Source of the DNA: Chromohalobacter moromii
GTDB lineage: Bacteria > Pseudomonadota > Gammaproteobacteria > Pseudomonadales > Halomonadaceae
Assembly: GCF_023091865.1 (NCBI RefSeq)
Contig: NZ_JAHXDI010000002.1
Location: forward strand, 434,001 to 498,000
DNA length: 64,000 bases
Direction of reading: 5' to 3'
The position numbers were made by a program, and so were the translations under genes. Below are positions 8,571 through 17,550 of the stretch, one piece after another. How positions within the stretch are numbered: position 1 is the first letter of the stretch; the number at the start of each line of letters is the position of its first letter. Under the pieces are notes generated by a model. It was not told the DNA's origin, did not search any database, and worked only from the letters and a program-made list of their open reading frames with translations.

Positions 8571-9539
8571 ATGCTCGATAAATACAAGTTCGCGGCGATT
8601 GGTATTCTGGGGGTGAGCGTGGCCGCCGTCAGCGGCACCACCCTAGCCAGTTCTGAGGCCTCGGACTATCCATCCGGCAACATCAAGGCGCTGGTTGCTG
8701 CCGGCGCAGGTGGGGGCACTGACAATTTCACCAGACAGGTCCAGCCGATGTTGGAGAAGCGCCTGGATACCACGGTGACTGTCATCGATCTGCCCACGGC
8801 ATCCGGTGCCATCGCCCATCAGCGCACTGCCAACAGCGCACCTGACGGTCAGACCCTAGACTTCTCGTCGTCGACACTCATCACCTCGCTGGCCGCCGGC
8901 CAGAATCCTACTGGGCTCGATCAACTGACGCCCGTGGCCCGCATGCAGTCGGATGTCATGACGCTTATTGTAAATCCAGACAAGTACAAGAACTTCCAAG
9001 AATTTTATGACTATGCCAAGAATAATCCCGGCGAGGTCGTGATCGGTGGGACCGCCGCTGCAAGTCCCGACAAGATGGCGTTTCTCGGTTTTAAAGATGC
9101 CAGTGGCCTGGATATGAATTTCATTCCCTACGACGAGGAAGGCAGCGTTTCGTCCAATGTGCTGAGTGGCAATATCGATGGCATGTTTGGCGAGATAAGT
9201 TCAATTCTGGGCTATATGGAATCCGGTAAAATGAAGCCCATTTTGGTCTTTGCCGATAAGCGTCTTGAGGACTTCCCAGGCATACCGACAACCGTTGAAA
9301 AGGGGTGGGATTTGACGGACGGCAACGAGCGAGGAGTGTTCGTCAACGCCGACACGCCGAAGGAAACGGTGGCCGCTATCGAAAGTGCGCTTAAGGACAT
9401 CTACGAATCCGACAAGTACCAAGATTACGCCAGCAAGGTCCATCTGGATTATCGCGAGGGCTGGATGGGTAGTGATGCCTATAGAAAGGAACTCAAGACC
9501 GATCTAAAGCAGTATAAGCGGCTACTCAATAACGAGTGA
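8571..9539 (+). CDS. tctC: TctC-type solute receptor of a tripartite tricarboxylate transporter
   Basis: A 322 aa periplasmic binding protein of the Bug/TctC family. It has a signal peptide of about 28 residues, then YPSGNIKALVAAGAGGGTDNFTRQ, the hallmark N-terminus of TTT receptors, and the conserved region ASGAIAHQRTANSAPDGQT. The Shine-Dalgarno GAGAGGGAG lies about 9 bases before the ATG. It is the first gene of a tctC-tctB-tctA set placed 150 bp after the SAF dehydrogenase. The ligand is probably a small organic acid related to that enzyme's substrate; citrate is only one possibility. Confidence 0.9.
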   Translation: MLDKYKFAAIGILGVSVAAVSGTTLASSEASDYPSGNIKALVAAGAGGGTDNFTRQVQPMLEKRLDTTVTVIDLPTASGAIAHQRTANSAPDGQTLDFSSSTLITSLAAGQNPTGLDQLTPVARMQSDVMTLIVNPDKYKNFQEFYDYAKNNPGEVVIGGTAAASPDKMAFLGFKDASGLDMNFIPYDEEGSVSSNVLSGNIDGMFGEISSILGYMESGKMKPILVFADKRLEDFPGIPTTVEKGWDLTDGNERGVFVNADTPKETVAAIESALKDIYESDKYQDYASKVHLDYREGWMGSDAYRKELKTDLKQYKRLLNNE

Positions 9540-9559
9540 CTCGGATAATTCTATAGATT

Positions 9560-9621
9560 GGGGCAGCATTTTTCAGAAGACAATGAAGTGAGTGACGTCA
9601 GAAACATGCTGCCCCTTTTTT
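9560..9621 (+). terminator. Terminator/attenuator hairpin between tctC and tctB
   Basis: GGGGCAGCAT (9560-9569) pairs perfectly with ATGCTGCCCC (9606-9615). The stem can be extended inward by TTTC/GAAA past a single bulge, and six Ts follow at 9616-9621. This resembles an intrinsic terminator with a large loop. Leaky termination here would give more receptor mRNA than membrane-subunit mRNA, a common arrangement in binding-protein-dependent transporters. Confidence 0.6.
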
Positions 9622-9671
9622 CCTTCGGCGCCGGGGAGCCCGGCGTCGCCCCAACATCTTCGGTGTCAGTC

Positions 9672-10169
9672 ATGACTAGAAAGCTGTATGCCTTCATTGC
9701 TTGTGTCTTTGTCGGGGGAATCTTCTTCTTGACGCTGACCTGGCAATTGCCGAGTTCCGAGGAGGTCTCCACGCTAATCGGACCGCGCACCTGGCCAATG
9801 TTGGTGCTGGTGGCGATGCTCGTGCTAGCGACGATGCTGGCAGTTACGACCCATATCGAATCGCGCAAATCGAAGGGTAGCAGCCTCGCGACTAAAGAGG
9901 ACGACGGCCCCGAAGAAGCTGCCGCCGACGAGACCGCAAGCGGCGGCTTCTTCGCTCGGAACCGCCACTGGATTCTTCTCGTGCTGGTGGTGCTGTACAC
10001 AGTATCGATGAGCCTTGTGGGTTTCTTGTGGGCGACAATCGTCTTCTCTCTACTTTGCAGCCTGATCCTGGGCGCGACACGCAAGATGACGATTGGCATG
10101 ACCACTTTGGTGGGGGGAATTCTGGTGCTTGTCGTCTTCGACACTCTGCTGAACATTCCCTTGCCGTGA
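9672..10169 (+). CDS. tctB: TctB-type small membrane subunit of the TTT transporter
   Basis: Small integral membrane protein of the tripartite tricarboxylate transporter, about 165 aa, with four predicted helices: YAFIACVFVGGIFFLTLTW, WPMLVLVAMLVLATMLAVT, WILLVLVVLYTVSMSLVGFL and a C-terminal pair around VFSLLCSLIL and GGILVLVVFDTLL. A charged, acidic linker sits between helices 2 and 3. I chose the ATG at 9672 because it gives the usual TctB length and lies after the attenuator; in-frame starts upstream (TTG 9558, ATG 9606) fall in that hairpin. A second small hairpin (GCCGGG GAG CCCGGC) lies just upstream. Confidence 0.82.
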   Translation: MTRKLYAFIACVFVGGIFFLTLTWQLPSSEEVSTLIGPRTWPMLVLVAMLVLATMLAVTTHIESRKSKGSSLATKEDDGPEEAAADETASGGFFARNRHWILLVLVVLYTVSMSLVGFLWATIVFSLLCSLILGATRKMTIGMTTLVGGILVLVVFDTLLNIPLP

Positions 10170-10218
10170 TCGCGACGGTCGATATGCACGCCACAGGTGT
10201 AATTGAGGAAGACAGACA

Positions 10219-11721
10219 ATGCTAGACGGTCTTATGAACGGCTTTTCGGTTGTCCTGCAGCCGATGAATTTCCTGATTCTGCTATCCGCTGTGTTCATCG
10301 GGTTCATTGGTGGTGCCTTACCGGGCATTAGCGGCGTTATTCTGGTCGTTATCCTGCTACCGGTAACATATGGCATGGATTCCACAACGGCCTTCATGCT
10401 ATTGACGGCGATCTATGCCTCTACAGTTTTTTCGGGACTGATTACCGCCATCCTCTACCGGGCACCCGGAACACCGGAAGCCGTCATGACCTCCTTCGAC
10501 GGTTATCCCATGACCCAACGGGGTGAGGCCGGGAAGGCTCTGGGTATCGGGATCTTGAGCTCAGCGGTTGGTGGGCTCGTAGGCACCATTGCGCTCATCG
10601 TCTTCACTCCGATGTTGGCGTCGATAGCACTGAAGTTCTCGTCACCGGAATTCTTCGCTCTGGCAGTGCTCGGGCTGACCGTAGTGGCGTCGTTGGGCGG
10701 TAGCTTGCTGCTAGGCCTGATCGGCGCCATGATCGGGCTGTTCGTGGCCTCGGTAGGTATCGATCCGATGACTGGCACCTTGCGCTATACTTTCGGCAAC
10801 CTCAACTTGGCTGGCGGAATTCAACTGATCCCAATCATTGTGGGAATGTTCGCCATTTCCGAAGTGTTGAAGCGTGCTCAGGGCAACGCTCCGCACACGC
10901 CGATCAAGAAAGTTAAGATCCGAATATTCGACATGCCTGTCATTCGGCGGATTCGGTTGACCTTGGCCCGGTCGTCAATTCTCGGGGTTGCCATCGGAAT
11001 CCTACCGGGCATCGGCGCAAGCACTGCAGCCATGGTGAGCTATAGCGAGGCGATGCGTTGGTCCCGGAACCCTAAGGAATTCGGTAAGGGCGTACCGGAA
11101 GGAATCGCGGCCCCTGAATCGGCTAACAACGCCGCCGCAATGGGCGCTCTCGTGCCGCTGTTCGCCCTGGGTATCCCCGGCAGCGGTACGACGGCCGTCA
11201 TCCTGGGGGCTTTCATCATGCATGGTCTGCAGCCCGGTCCATCCTTCATGACCAACAACGGCGATCTAATCTATGCCGTATTCGTTGGTCTCCTTATCGT
11301 CAACTTGCTTATCCTGGCATTCTCCAAGCCGTTCGTCGCCGTGCTATCACGGATGTTGAATATTCCCTATTCGGCCTTGGGACCGATCATCATCATCTGC
11401 TGTGTGGTGGGTACGTACTCGGTACAGAACTCGATGTTCGATGTTTGGCTCATGCTGGGCTTCGGGGTGCTGGGTTTCTTGCTTGAGAAAATCAATTTCC
11501 CATTGGTTGCCATTATTCTTGGTGTTGTGCTGGGGCCGATTGCTGAGAGTGAATTCCGTCGGTCACTGGGCATGTCGCAGGGCGATCCCTCGATCTTTTT
11601 CTCACGGCCGATTAGCGCCACCTTGCTGTACATAGCTATCACCGTGGTGATGCTGGCGATCATCGTGCCACTGATCAAGTATCTGAGAAAGCGCAGTGCG
11701 CGATTGAGTGACGCTCATTAG
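10219..11721 (+). CDS. tctA: TctA-type large permease subunit of the TTT transporter
   Basis: A 500 aa polytopic permease, the usual TctA length, with about 11-12 membrane segments. Signature regions include FIGGALPGISGVILVVILLP, which carries the conserved PG motif, and the second copy GVAIGILPGIGASTAAMVSY. The stretch GIPEGIAAPESANNAA is present in the form GVPEGIAAPESANNAA, diagnostic for TctA. AGGAAG lies 6 bases before the ATG. With TctB and TctC it forms a sodium- or proton-coupled secondary importer driven by the periplasmic receptor. Confidence 0.93.
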   Translation: MLDGLMNGFSVVLQPMNFLILLSAVFIGFIGGALPGISGVILVVILLPVTYGMDSTTAFMLLTAIYASTVFSGLITAILYRAPGTPEAVMTSFDGYPMTQRGEAGKALGIGILSSAVGGLVGTIALIVFTPMLASIALKFSSPEFFALAVLGLTVVASLGGSLLLGLIGAMIGLFVASVGIDPMTGTLRYTFGNLNLAGGIQLIPIIVGMFAISEVLKRAQGNAPHTPIKKVKIRIFDMPVIRRIRLTLARSSILGVAIGILPGIGASTAAMVSYSEAMRWSRNPKEFGKGVPEGIAAPESANNAAAMGALVPLFALGIPGSGTTAVILGAFIMHGLQPGPSFMTNNGDLIYAVFVGLLIVNLLILAFSKPFVAVLSRMLNIPYSALGPIIIICCVVGTYSVQNSMFDVWLMLGFGVLGFLLEKINFPLVAIILGVVLGPIAESEFRRSLGMSQGDPSIFFSRPISATLLYIAITVVMLAIIVPLIKYLRKRSARLSDAH

Positions 11722-11864
11722 TGACATCTCGGTGGGGTCGCTGACAGGGCCCGTTACACTAGGTCTTATCGTTCCATAAGGTAGGTACCGCGGTCACCCG
11801 CTCTCCGATAGCTTTGGTGATGTTGGACATGACATTGAGAACGCTCGGCAGACTTGCTGACCGC

Positions 11865-12659
11865 TTATTGTGATGACATGGAGTCGGATGCTGTATGTAG
11901 GTGCATTAACGGCTCCTGCCTGAAGTAGCGGGCGAGCAGTGCGTACAGCTCAGGATAGGCGGCGTTCAGGACATCCGGGGCGGTGAAGAAGTACTCGCAG
12001 CAAACCGCGAAGCATTCGCCGGGGTGCGTGGCGGCGTAGTCGTCGATGGGTGGCGCGTCGCCGCGAGCCAGGTGTGCTTGAAGATCGTCCCACACGCCGG
12101 TGAAGACGCGGTGCCAGTCACGAGCATCGATATCGTGCGGCAAGGGCGGGAAGCCGTCGGCGTCCAGCGAGTTGCCCATGTCCAGTTTGTGGGCGAACTC
12201 GTGAATGACGACGTTGAAGCCGCCCCAGCCACCACTTTCCTGAATATCCGATAGGGCGAGGACGATGGGGCCTTGGTGCCAGGTCTCGCCGACGCGCTCG
12301 TCCTCGTATTCGTGGACTACGCCGGCTTCGTCCATCTCCTCGACCTTGCGGCGGAAGGCCTCTGGCAGTACGCGCACCTCATGGACGTTAGCAAAGGCCT
12401 CGCGGGCGTCGCCCTCCGACCAGTAGAGCGTCATCAGGCACGCCTGAGCGACCAGGGCCAGGCGCGCGGGAAGGTCAAACAGTTCGTCGTCGAATAACGA
12501 AAGCCGCTTGCGGCGCAGGAATGCCCAGGCGCGCTCGCCGAGGCGGCGTGCGTCCGCCTCCGGCAGTGCCTTCAACAGCGGCACCCGGGCCCGGCCTTCT
12601 GCCCAGGCCTCGGCGGGGAAGGGATGGCGCTCGCCGCGCCAGGCGTTCCACCATTTCAT
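11865..12659 (-). CDS. mtfA: MtfA-type zinc peptidase
   Basis: Zinc-dependent cytosolic peptidase of 264 aa, close to E. coli MtfA in length. The metal site is HEFAHKLD (H153, E154, H157), with the downstream GECFAVCCEYFF helix supplying the third metal-ligand glutamate. In E. coli MtfA binds the repressor Mlc, affects glucose PTS regulation and has aminopeptidase activity. The gene is unlinked to sugar genes here; the next gene upstream is a GNAT-nitrilase fusion in the same direction, 40 bp away. The Mlc role cannot be judged from this window. Confidence 0.88.
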   Translation of the reverse strand: MKWWNAWRGERHPFPAEAWAEGRARVPLLKALPEADARRLGERAWAFLRRKRLSLFDDELFDLPARLALVAQACLMTLYWSEGDAREAFANVHEVRVLPEAFRRKVEEMDEAGVVHEYEDERVGETWHQGPIVLALSDIQESGGWGGFNVVIHEFAHKLDMGNSLDADGFPPLPHDIDARDWHRVFTGVWDDLQAHLARGDAPPIDDYAATHPGECFAVCCEYFFTAPDVLNAAYPELYALLARYFRQEPLMHLHTASDSMSSQ

Positions 12660-12699
12660 CGTCGAACTCCTCTCCGCCGTTTCCCGCGTGCCCGGCGAC

Positions 12700-14271
12700 T
12701 CAGGTGTCTTCCTGGCGTGAGCCGGACTTCCACGACCAATCGCGCCAGCGCAGGTCGAACAGATCCTGGCGGCGGTCCTTCAGGTTGGTGACCGAGCCTT
12801 CGTTGCGCACCACCGTGAGACGGGTCAGGTCGAGATCCGAGAACATGATCATCTCGGTATTGGGGGTGGTTTCGGCCAGCACCGCATCGTGGGGGAAGGC
12901 GAAGTCCGAAGGCGAGAACACCGAGGACTGTGCGTACTGGATCTCCATGTTCTCGATCGATGGCACGTTGCCGACACTGCCGCACAGCACCACGTAGCAT
13001 TCGTTTTCGATGGCGCGTGCCTGAGAGCAGTGGCGCACACGCAGGTAGCCGTTCTTGGTATCGGTCCAGAACGGCACGAAGAGGATGTCCATGTCCTGAT
13101 CCGCGAGCAGGCGCGAGAGCTCCGGGAACTCGACGTCGTAGCAAATCAGGATGCCGATCCGCCCGGCATCGGTATCGAAGACCTTTAGATCATCGCCACC
13201 CTCGATGATCCAGTCGCGGCGCTCCTGGGGGGTGATATGCAGCTTGGCCTGCGCTTCGATGTCGCCGTCGCGGTGGAAGAGATAGGAGATGTTGTAGAGA
13301 TGCCCGTCGTCGTGCTCCTCGATCATCGAACCGGCGATGATGTTGATGTTGTAGGACACTGCCATGCGTGACAGCTCGGTCTTGAAGTGCTCGGTGAAGC
13401 TTGCCAGAAAACGGATGGCCGCGATTTGATCCTGCTGAGCGGCGCGATCCTGCAGGCCCATTAGCGGGGCGTTGAAGAGCTCCGGGAAGATCGCGAAGTC
13501 GCTTTGGTAATCCGATAACGCATCGACGAAGTATTCGGCCTGTTGCAGCACCGCCTCCACCGAGGAGAACTCGCGCATCTGCCATTGCACCGCGCCCACT
13601 CGCACCTGCGTCTTGCGGGTATCGAGTACCGATTCGGCCGGCTCGAAGAGGATGTTGTTCCACTCCAGCAGGGTCGCGTAGCCCTGGGATTTTTCATCCT
13701 CCGGTAGGTACTTGCGCAGCAGCCGCTTGACCTGGAAGTCGTTGGCCAACTGGAAGGAGAGGATGGGGTCGTGAATTTCCTTGCGCGAGACCTGATCCAG
13801 ATACTCGGCCGGCGACATGTCGCTGGCGTGCTGGTGGTAGTTGGGAATTCGGCCGCCGGCAAGGATGGCGCGCATATTCAGTGATTTACACAGATCCTTG
13901 CGAGCTTCGTAGAGGCGTCTGCCGAGCCGGTAGCCACGATAGGCCGGATCGATCAGCACATCCAGGCCATACATGGCGTCGCCCTCGGGGGCGTTGAGGA
14001 TGATCTCCCGCTGATCCATCAAATCGTCGTAGCGGTGCGGATTGGAAAATTCCTCGTAGTCGACGCGAGCGGTCAGCGCCACGCCGACCAGGGTCTGGTC
14101 ATCCTCGATGACGATCTGACCGTCGGGGAATTCGCTGATCAGTCGCTCGATGGTGCGCTTGGGCCAGGCGCCGCCGATGTCGTGATAGACCCGGTCCATC
14201 AGCGTCTTGAGCTGCGGATAGTCCTCGGGCGTCAAGTTGCGAAGATTGAGGTGAAGATCGTCGAGGGACAT
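12700..14271 (-). CDS. Fused GNAT acetyltransferase-carbon-nitrogen hydrolase (nitrilase superfamily)
   Basis: A 523 aa two-domain protein. Residues 1-210 form a GNAT domain with the acetyl-CoA loop AYRGYRLGRRLYEAR (about 110-124). Residues 225-520 form a nitrilase-superfamily amidase with the triad Glu264 (FPELF), Lys343 (AKLHI) and Cys377 (LICYDVEFPE). The start at 14271 has AGGA eight bases upstream; a longer frame from 14343 lacks such a signal. This fusion is widespread in bacteria, but no physiological substrate is known to me. The domains could act in sequence on one amine or amide. Confidence 0.85.
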   Translation of the reverse strand: MSLDDLHLNLRNLTPEDYPQLKTLMDRVYHDIGGAWPKRTIERLISEFPDGQIVIEDDQTLVGVALTARVDYEEFSNPHRYDDLMDQREIILNAPEGDAMYGLDVLIDPAYRGYRLGRRLYEARKDLCKSLNMRAILAGGRIPNYHQHASDMSPAEYLDQVSRKEIHDPILSFQLANDFQVKRLLRKYLPEDEKSQGYATLLEWNNILFEPAESVLDTRKTQVRVGAVQWQMREFSSVEAVLQQAEYFVDALSDYQSDFAIFPELFNAPLMGLQDRAAQQDQIAAIRFLASFTEHFKTELSRMAVSYNINIIAGSMIEEHDDGHLYNISYLFHRDGDIEAQAKLHITPQERRDWIIEGGDDLKVFDTDAGRIGILICYDVEFPELSRLLADQDMDILFVPFWTDTKNGYLRVRHCSQARAIENECYVVLCGSVGNVPSIENMEIQYAQSSVFSPSDFAFPHDAVLAETTPNTEMIMFSDLDLTRLTVVRNEGSVTNLKDRRQDLFDLRWRDWSWKSGSRQEDT

Positions 14272-14373
14272 GTGGGCGTCCTGCGTTGCGGATACGAAAG
14301 TGAGCGCTAGTGTATCACGCAGGGTGCGTGGCCCATGAGCCAACGATCGGGCAGTGGAAAGCCCCTCGCGACT

Positions 14374-14402
14374 GACAAGCCCTGCACGGGGCAGGGCTTG
14401 TC
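14374..14402 (-). terminator. Strong hairpin after nhaC
   Basis: A perfect 12-bp inverted repeat (GACAAGCCCTGC / GCAGGGCTTGTC) with a 5-nt loop, located 28 bp after the nhaC stop. There is no clear T-tract, so it may terminate poorly or act as an mRNA-stabilising end. Confidence 0.6.
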
Positions 14403-14430
14403 GGGTGATGAGAGAACTATCGGTGCCGTG

Positions 14431-15870
14431 CTATGAGGCTTGGAAGTTCTGTCGTGCGTTGGCGTTGTCTTGTACCTCGGACTTGGGCTGGGTCCGCCAG
14501 ATGGCGATGTTGGCGTAGCCATAGAAGATCGAGATCACGATCACCAGCATGTGGTACCAAAGGAAGGGCAGGTAGGACATGGTCGAGACACCGAGGGTCG
14601 TTGCCATGAATACACCGCCGTCGGTCCAGGGCACCATTGGAGTCGTGATGGTGCCGCCCGCTTCGGCATTACGCGAGAGCACCCGCCGATCAACGCCTTG
14701 GTCGTCGTAATTCTTCCCGGTGATGGTACTGGCGGTGATCAGCGACACGTAGGCTGCGCCACCGAAGAAGTTACCGAAGAACCCGCCTAGCATGGTCGAC
14801 ACCGTCAAGCGGCCCGGGTTGTTGGCCCAGCGCAAAAAGCCATTGCTGATCGTCTTGAGGATACCCACTTGGCTCATCAGGCCACCGAGGCCCAAGGCGA
14901 ATAGGATCAACGCCACGACACTGAGCATGGACTCGATGCCGCCACGGTTGAGCAGCGTGTTTAGAAACTCCACGTCGGATTGCATGTCGTTGCCCACATA
15001 GGCGATGCGGATGGCATCGATGGGGCCGACACCCTGTGCCCACCAGGCGCAGATACTGCCCAGGACGGCGCCGAAGGTGATGACCGGAATGGCCGGATAG
15101 CGGCGGGTCAGCAGCCCGATCACGATCACTGCCGGCAGCAGTAACCACGGGCTGATGGTGAAGTTGGTTTCTAGTGCTTGCATAGCGACAGTGGCGCGTG
15201 AAGTGTCCACATCACCGCTCACATAGAAGAAGCCGACGACCAGGAACAGAATCGATGCGACCGGAATGGCGAGGGCGCTGACCGTCATCATGGAGCGGAT
15301 GTGGTCGATCAGGTTGACCTTGCACAGCGATGCGGTCATCACCGTGGTATCGGACAGCGGCGACATCTTGTCGCCGACGTAAGCGCCTGAGATGACCGCG
15401 CCGGCTACCAGTGGGAGCGGAATGCCGAAGCTGTGACCGATGCCCATCATGGCGACGCCGGCGGTGCCCGCAGTCCCGAAGGAGGTGCCGGTAGATAGCG
15501 AGGTCAGGGCACAGATCACGAACGCGGCGAACAGGAAGATCTGTGGGTTCATCACCGTCAGCCCGTAGTAGATGATGCTGGGCACGATGCCCCCGGCGAT
15601 CCAGGTGCCGATCAGTGCGCCGACGGTGGTGAGAACCAGCACTGCCTCCATGCCATTGTGGATGCCGTCGATGAGGCCTTCCTGCATGGCGGCGTAGGAC
15701 ATCTTGAGCCTCAGGCCGAGTGCCATGACCAGGAACCAGGAAGCGAACAGCGCAAGCTGAATGGGCAGACCGAGCACGTTGATGCTGAGGAACATGATAG
15801 CGATAAAGCCCACCATGATGGTCAGCACTTCGGCCATGCTGGGTAGCCTGGGGGCGTTGGATGCGGACAT
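14431..15870 (-). CDS. nhaC: NhaC-family Na+/H+ antiporter-type carrier
   Basis: A 479 aa polytopic inner-membrane carrier with about 11-12 segments. Family motifs include TSFGTAGTAGVAMMGIG and SGAYVGDKMSPLSDTTVMTAS, where the charged residues of the transport site sit, and ITGKNYDDQGVDRRVLSRN. The gene starts 43 bp downstream of the dadA-like dehydrogenase and is apparently co-transcribed with it. NhaC homologues in catabolic operons may move amino acids or organic acids in exchange for ions, so it could be the hydroxyproline or product carrier. Plain Na+/H+ exchange is equally possible in a halophile. Confidence 0.87.
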   Translation of the reverse strand: MSASNAPRLPSMAEVLTIMVGFIAIMFLSINVLGLPIQLALFASWFLVMALGLRLKMSYAAMQEGLIDGIHNGMEAVLVLTTVGALIGTWIAGGIVPSIIYYGLTVMNPQIFLFAAFVICALTSLSTGTSFGTAGTAGVAMMGIGHSFGIPLPLVAGAVISGAYVGDKMSPLSDTTVMTASLCKVNLIDHIRSMMTVSALAIPVASILFLVVGFFYVSGDVDTSRATVAMQALETNFTISPWLLLPAVIVIGLLTRRYPAIPVITFGAVLGSICAWWAQGVGPIDAIRIAYVGNDMQSDVEFLNTLLNRGGIESMLSVVALILFALGLGGLMSQVGILKTISNGFLRWANNPGRLTVSTMLGGFFGNFFGGAAYVSLITASTITGKNYDDQGVDRRVLSRNAEAGGTITTPMVPWTDGGVFMATTLGVSTMSYLPFLWYHMLVIVISIFYGYANIAIWRTQPKSEVQDNANARQNFQAS

Positions 15871-15913
15871 GATATCTCCTTTGGTCTTGTTGTCTGAATT
15901 GAGGGGATTGCGT

Positions 15914-17236
15914 TTAGAAGCGATCGAGCCGATAGGGGGTCAACTCGGGAAGTGCTTGGTCGGTCGCAGGGGGAGCGCGTCGGGATGCGTCGGCCTTCGT
16001 CGCTCCTTGCATGGCCAGCCCGGCTATAAGTTCGGCCGTCACCGCCGCCTGGGTAAGTCCCAGATGGTGATGTCCGAACGCCAGCAGCACCCTGCCGTCT
16101 TTCGCGCTATCGATGACGGGTAGCGAATCGGGCAGCGAGGGGCGAAAGCCCATCCAGGGTGTTGCCTCGGAGGCATCGAGAGACGTCTTGAAAAGACCCT
16201 GGCTCAAGCGATGCAGCTGCCAGGCCCTTTCCATGTTGGGCGGTCGCTCGAGGCCCGCGAATTCGACGGTGCCCGCTAGGCGCAGACCTTCTGACATCGG
16301 CGTCATGATGAAACGACGCTCCAGCGACGTGACCGCCATGGGTAGACGCGACTGCTCGCCGGGAAGCATCAGGTGGTAACCGCGCTCGGTATCCAGCGGT
16401 ACTCGCTTCCCGGTGAGGTGGGCGGTGAGCGGCGCCGAGTGCGCGCCGCAGGCCACCAATACCTGGCGGCCGTGGAGCCGCCCAGGGCCGGCCGTCTCGA
16501 GCGTGACGCCATGAGCGTGGACGTGGCCGGAGACGACGTCGTCTTGGCAGAATTTGACGCCCTCGGCCTTGGCGGTGGCCACCAGGCGCTGGACGACCGC
16601 GAGCGGGTCGACGACGTGACCGGTCGAAGGGAAGAACAGGCCACCGCGAATCGACTCGGACAGTTGCGGCGCCACATCGCGGATGGCGTTTCCCGACCAG
16701 GATTCGACCGGCACGCCCTGTGTTGCCATGCAGGATTGCAATGCCTCCAGGTCGGCGCGGGAGCCTTCCTGCTCGTAGACCATGAAGGAGCCATCTTGCT
16801 TGAGCAGGTGGGTACCATCGACCGACTCAAGCAGGCGACACCAGGCACTGAGGCTTACCTCGTTGAGCGCGCGGAGCCCGCTCACGCTGTTCTGGTAGGG
16901 CGCTTGGCGTAGATTCAGCAACAGTCGAGTGAACCAAGGCAGTGCCTTGGGAAGGTAGCGCCAGTCCAGGCGCAGTGGCCCCGTAGGGTCCATCAGCATG
17001 CGAGGCAGACGTTTGAGAATAGATGCGTCGGCGAGCGGAAAGACTTGCTCGGTGGCCATGTGTCCCGCATTGCCGAAGGACGCCCCCATGCCGGGTGCCT
17101 GCTTGTCCACCACCAGCACTTTCAAGCCCTTCCGGCTCAGGGCGAGAGCACTTGCGATACCAACCACACCGGCACCGATAACGGTGACGTCGGCATGGTT
17201 AGCGTCGTCTTGGGAGGCTTGGTCATATGAGCCCAT
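15914..17236 (-). CDS. DadA-type FAD-dependent D-amino acid (D-hydroxyproline) dehydrogenase
   Basis: A 440 aa flavoprotein of the DAO superfamily. The FAD-binding motif VTVIGAGVVGIASALALSRKG lies near residue 18, and the C-terminal FGHHHLGLTQAAVTAELIAG closes the site. It resembles DadA and the monomeric D-hydroxyproline dehydrogenase HypO. It is encoded with a Cys-Cys proline racemase-like epimerase and a DapA-family deaminase, so oxidation of cis-4-hydroxy-D-proline to pyrroline-4-hydroxy-2-carboxylate is the likely reaction. The respiratory chain or a quinone would be the electron acceptor. Its promoter carries an operator-like site shared with the epimerase gene. Confidence 0.82.
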   Translation of the reverse strand: MGSYDQASQDDANHADVTVIGAGVVGIASALALSRKGLKVLVVDKQAPGMGASFGNAGHMATEQVFPLADASILKRLPRMLMDPTGPLRLDWRYLPKALPWFTRLLLNLRQAPYQNSVSGLRALNEVSLSAWCRLLESVDGTHLLKQDGSFMVYEQEGSRADLEALQSCMATQGVPVESWSGNAIRDVAPQLSESIRGGLFFPSTGHVVDPLAVVQRLVATAKAEGVKFCQDDVVSGHVHAHGVTLETAGPGRLHGRQVLVACGAHSAPLTAHLTGKRVPLDTERGYHLMLPGEQSRLPMAVTSLERRFIMTPMSEGLRLAGTVEFAGLERPPNMERAWQLHRLSQGLFKTSLDASEATPWMGFRPSLPDSLPVIDSAKDGRVLLAFGHHHLGLTQAAVTAELIAGLAMQGATKADASRRAPPATDQALPELTPYRLDRF

Positions 17237-17550
17237 AGGGGTTCCTCAACTGACAGATCATTTTGTATTTGTCGATTGTATAAAATATAAGATATGTCGT
17301 TGCCAGCTTCAAGACGGCATTTGACCAAAGTCGAGACGTGTCTCGTGGATGACGCTATTGGTGGTGGATGGCAGCGAGAGATGGGACTCCCTCAACGCCT
17401 AGGATGGGCACTCCGGGCGCGCAAAAAGGGAGGTATCGACACGCCGGCGCTGGCTCGAATGATGGCCGAAGGTCCGACGCGGGGTGGTTGGATAGTGTTG
17501 AAGAGAAACGCTTGCGCTTGATGGGCAAGAGCCGGTTTATGAGGCGCCGA
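17237..17550. other. Intergenic region upstream of dadA-like gene, no gene seen
   Basis: 314 bp between the dehydrogenase start and the end of the gntR gene, both on the minus strand. The left third is AT-rich and holds the putative operator at 17274 and presumably the dehydrogenase promoter. Small open frames are present on the plus strand but lack a ribosome-binding site or a recognisable product. No clear terminator was seen. Confidence 0.6.
17274..17290. promoter_or_regulatory. Putative operator shared with the epimerase promoter
   Basis: GATTGTATAAAATATAA, about 40 bp upstream of the dehydrogenase start. Its exact reverse complement occurs at 20441-20457 upstream of the epimerase gene, and a related TGTATACAA sits before the gntR gene. 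It is the likely binding site of the cluster's GntR regulator, overlapping the promoter. Confidence 0.6.

Noticed and set aside
9558-9671. An N-terminal extension of TctB starting at the TTG 9558 or the ATG 9606.
   Set aside because: It would be translated from the attenuator stem, lacks a ribosome-binding site and is not typical of TctB.
17294-17521. A small plus-strand open frame in the intergenic region before gntR.
   Set aside because: No ribosome-binding site, no recognisable product, and it overlaps the putative promoter.
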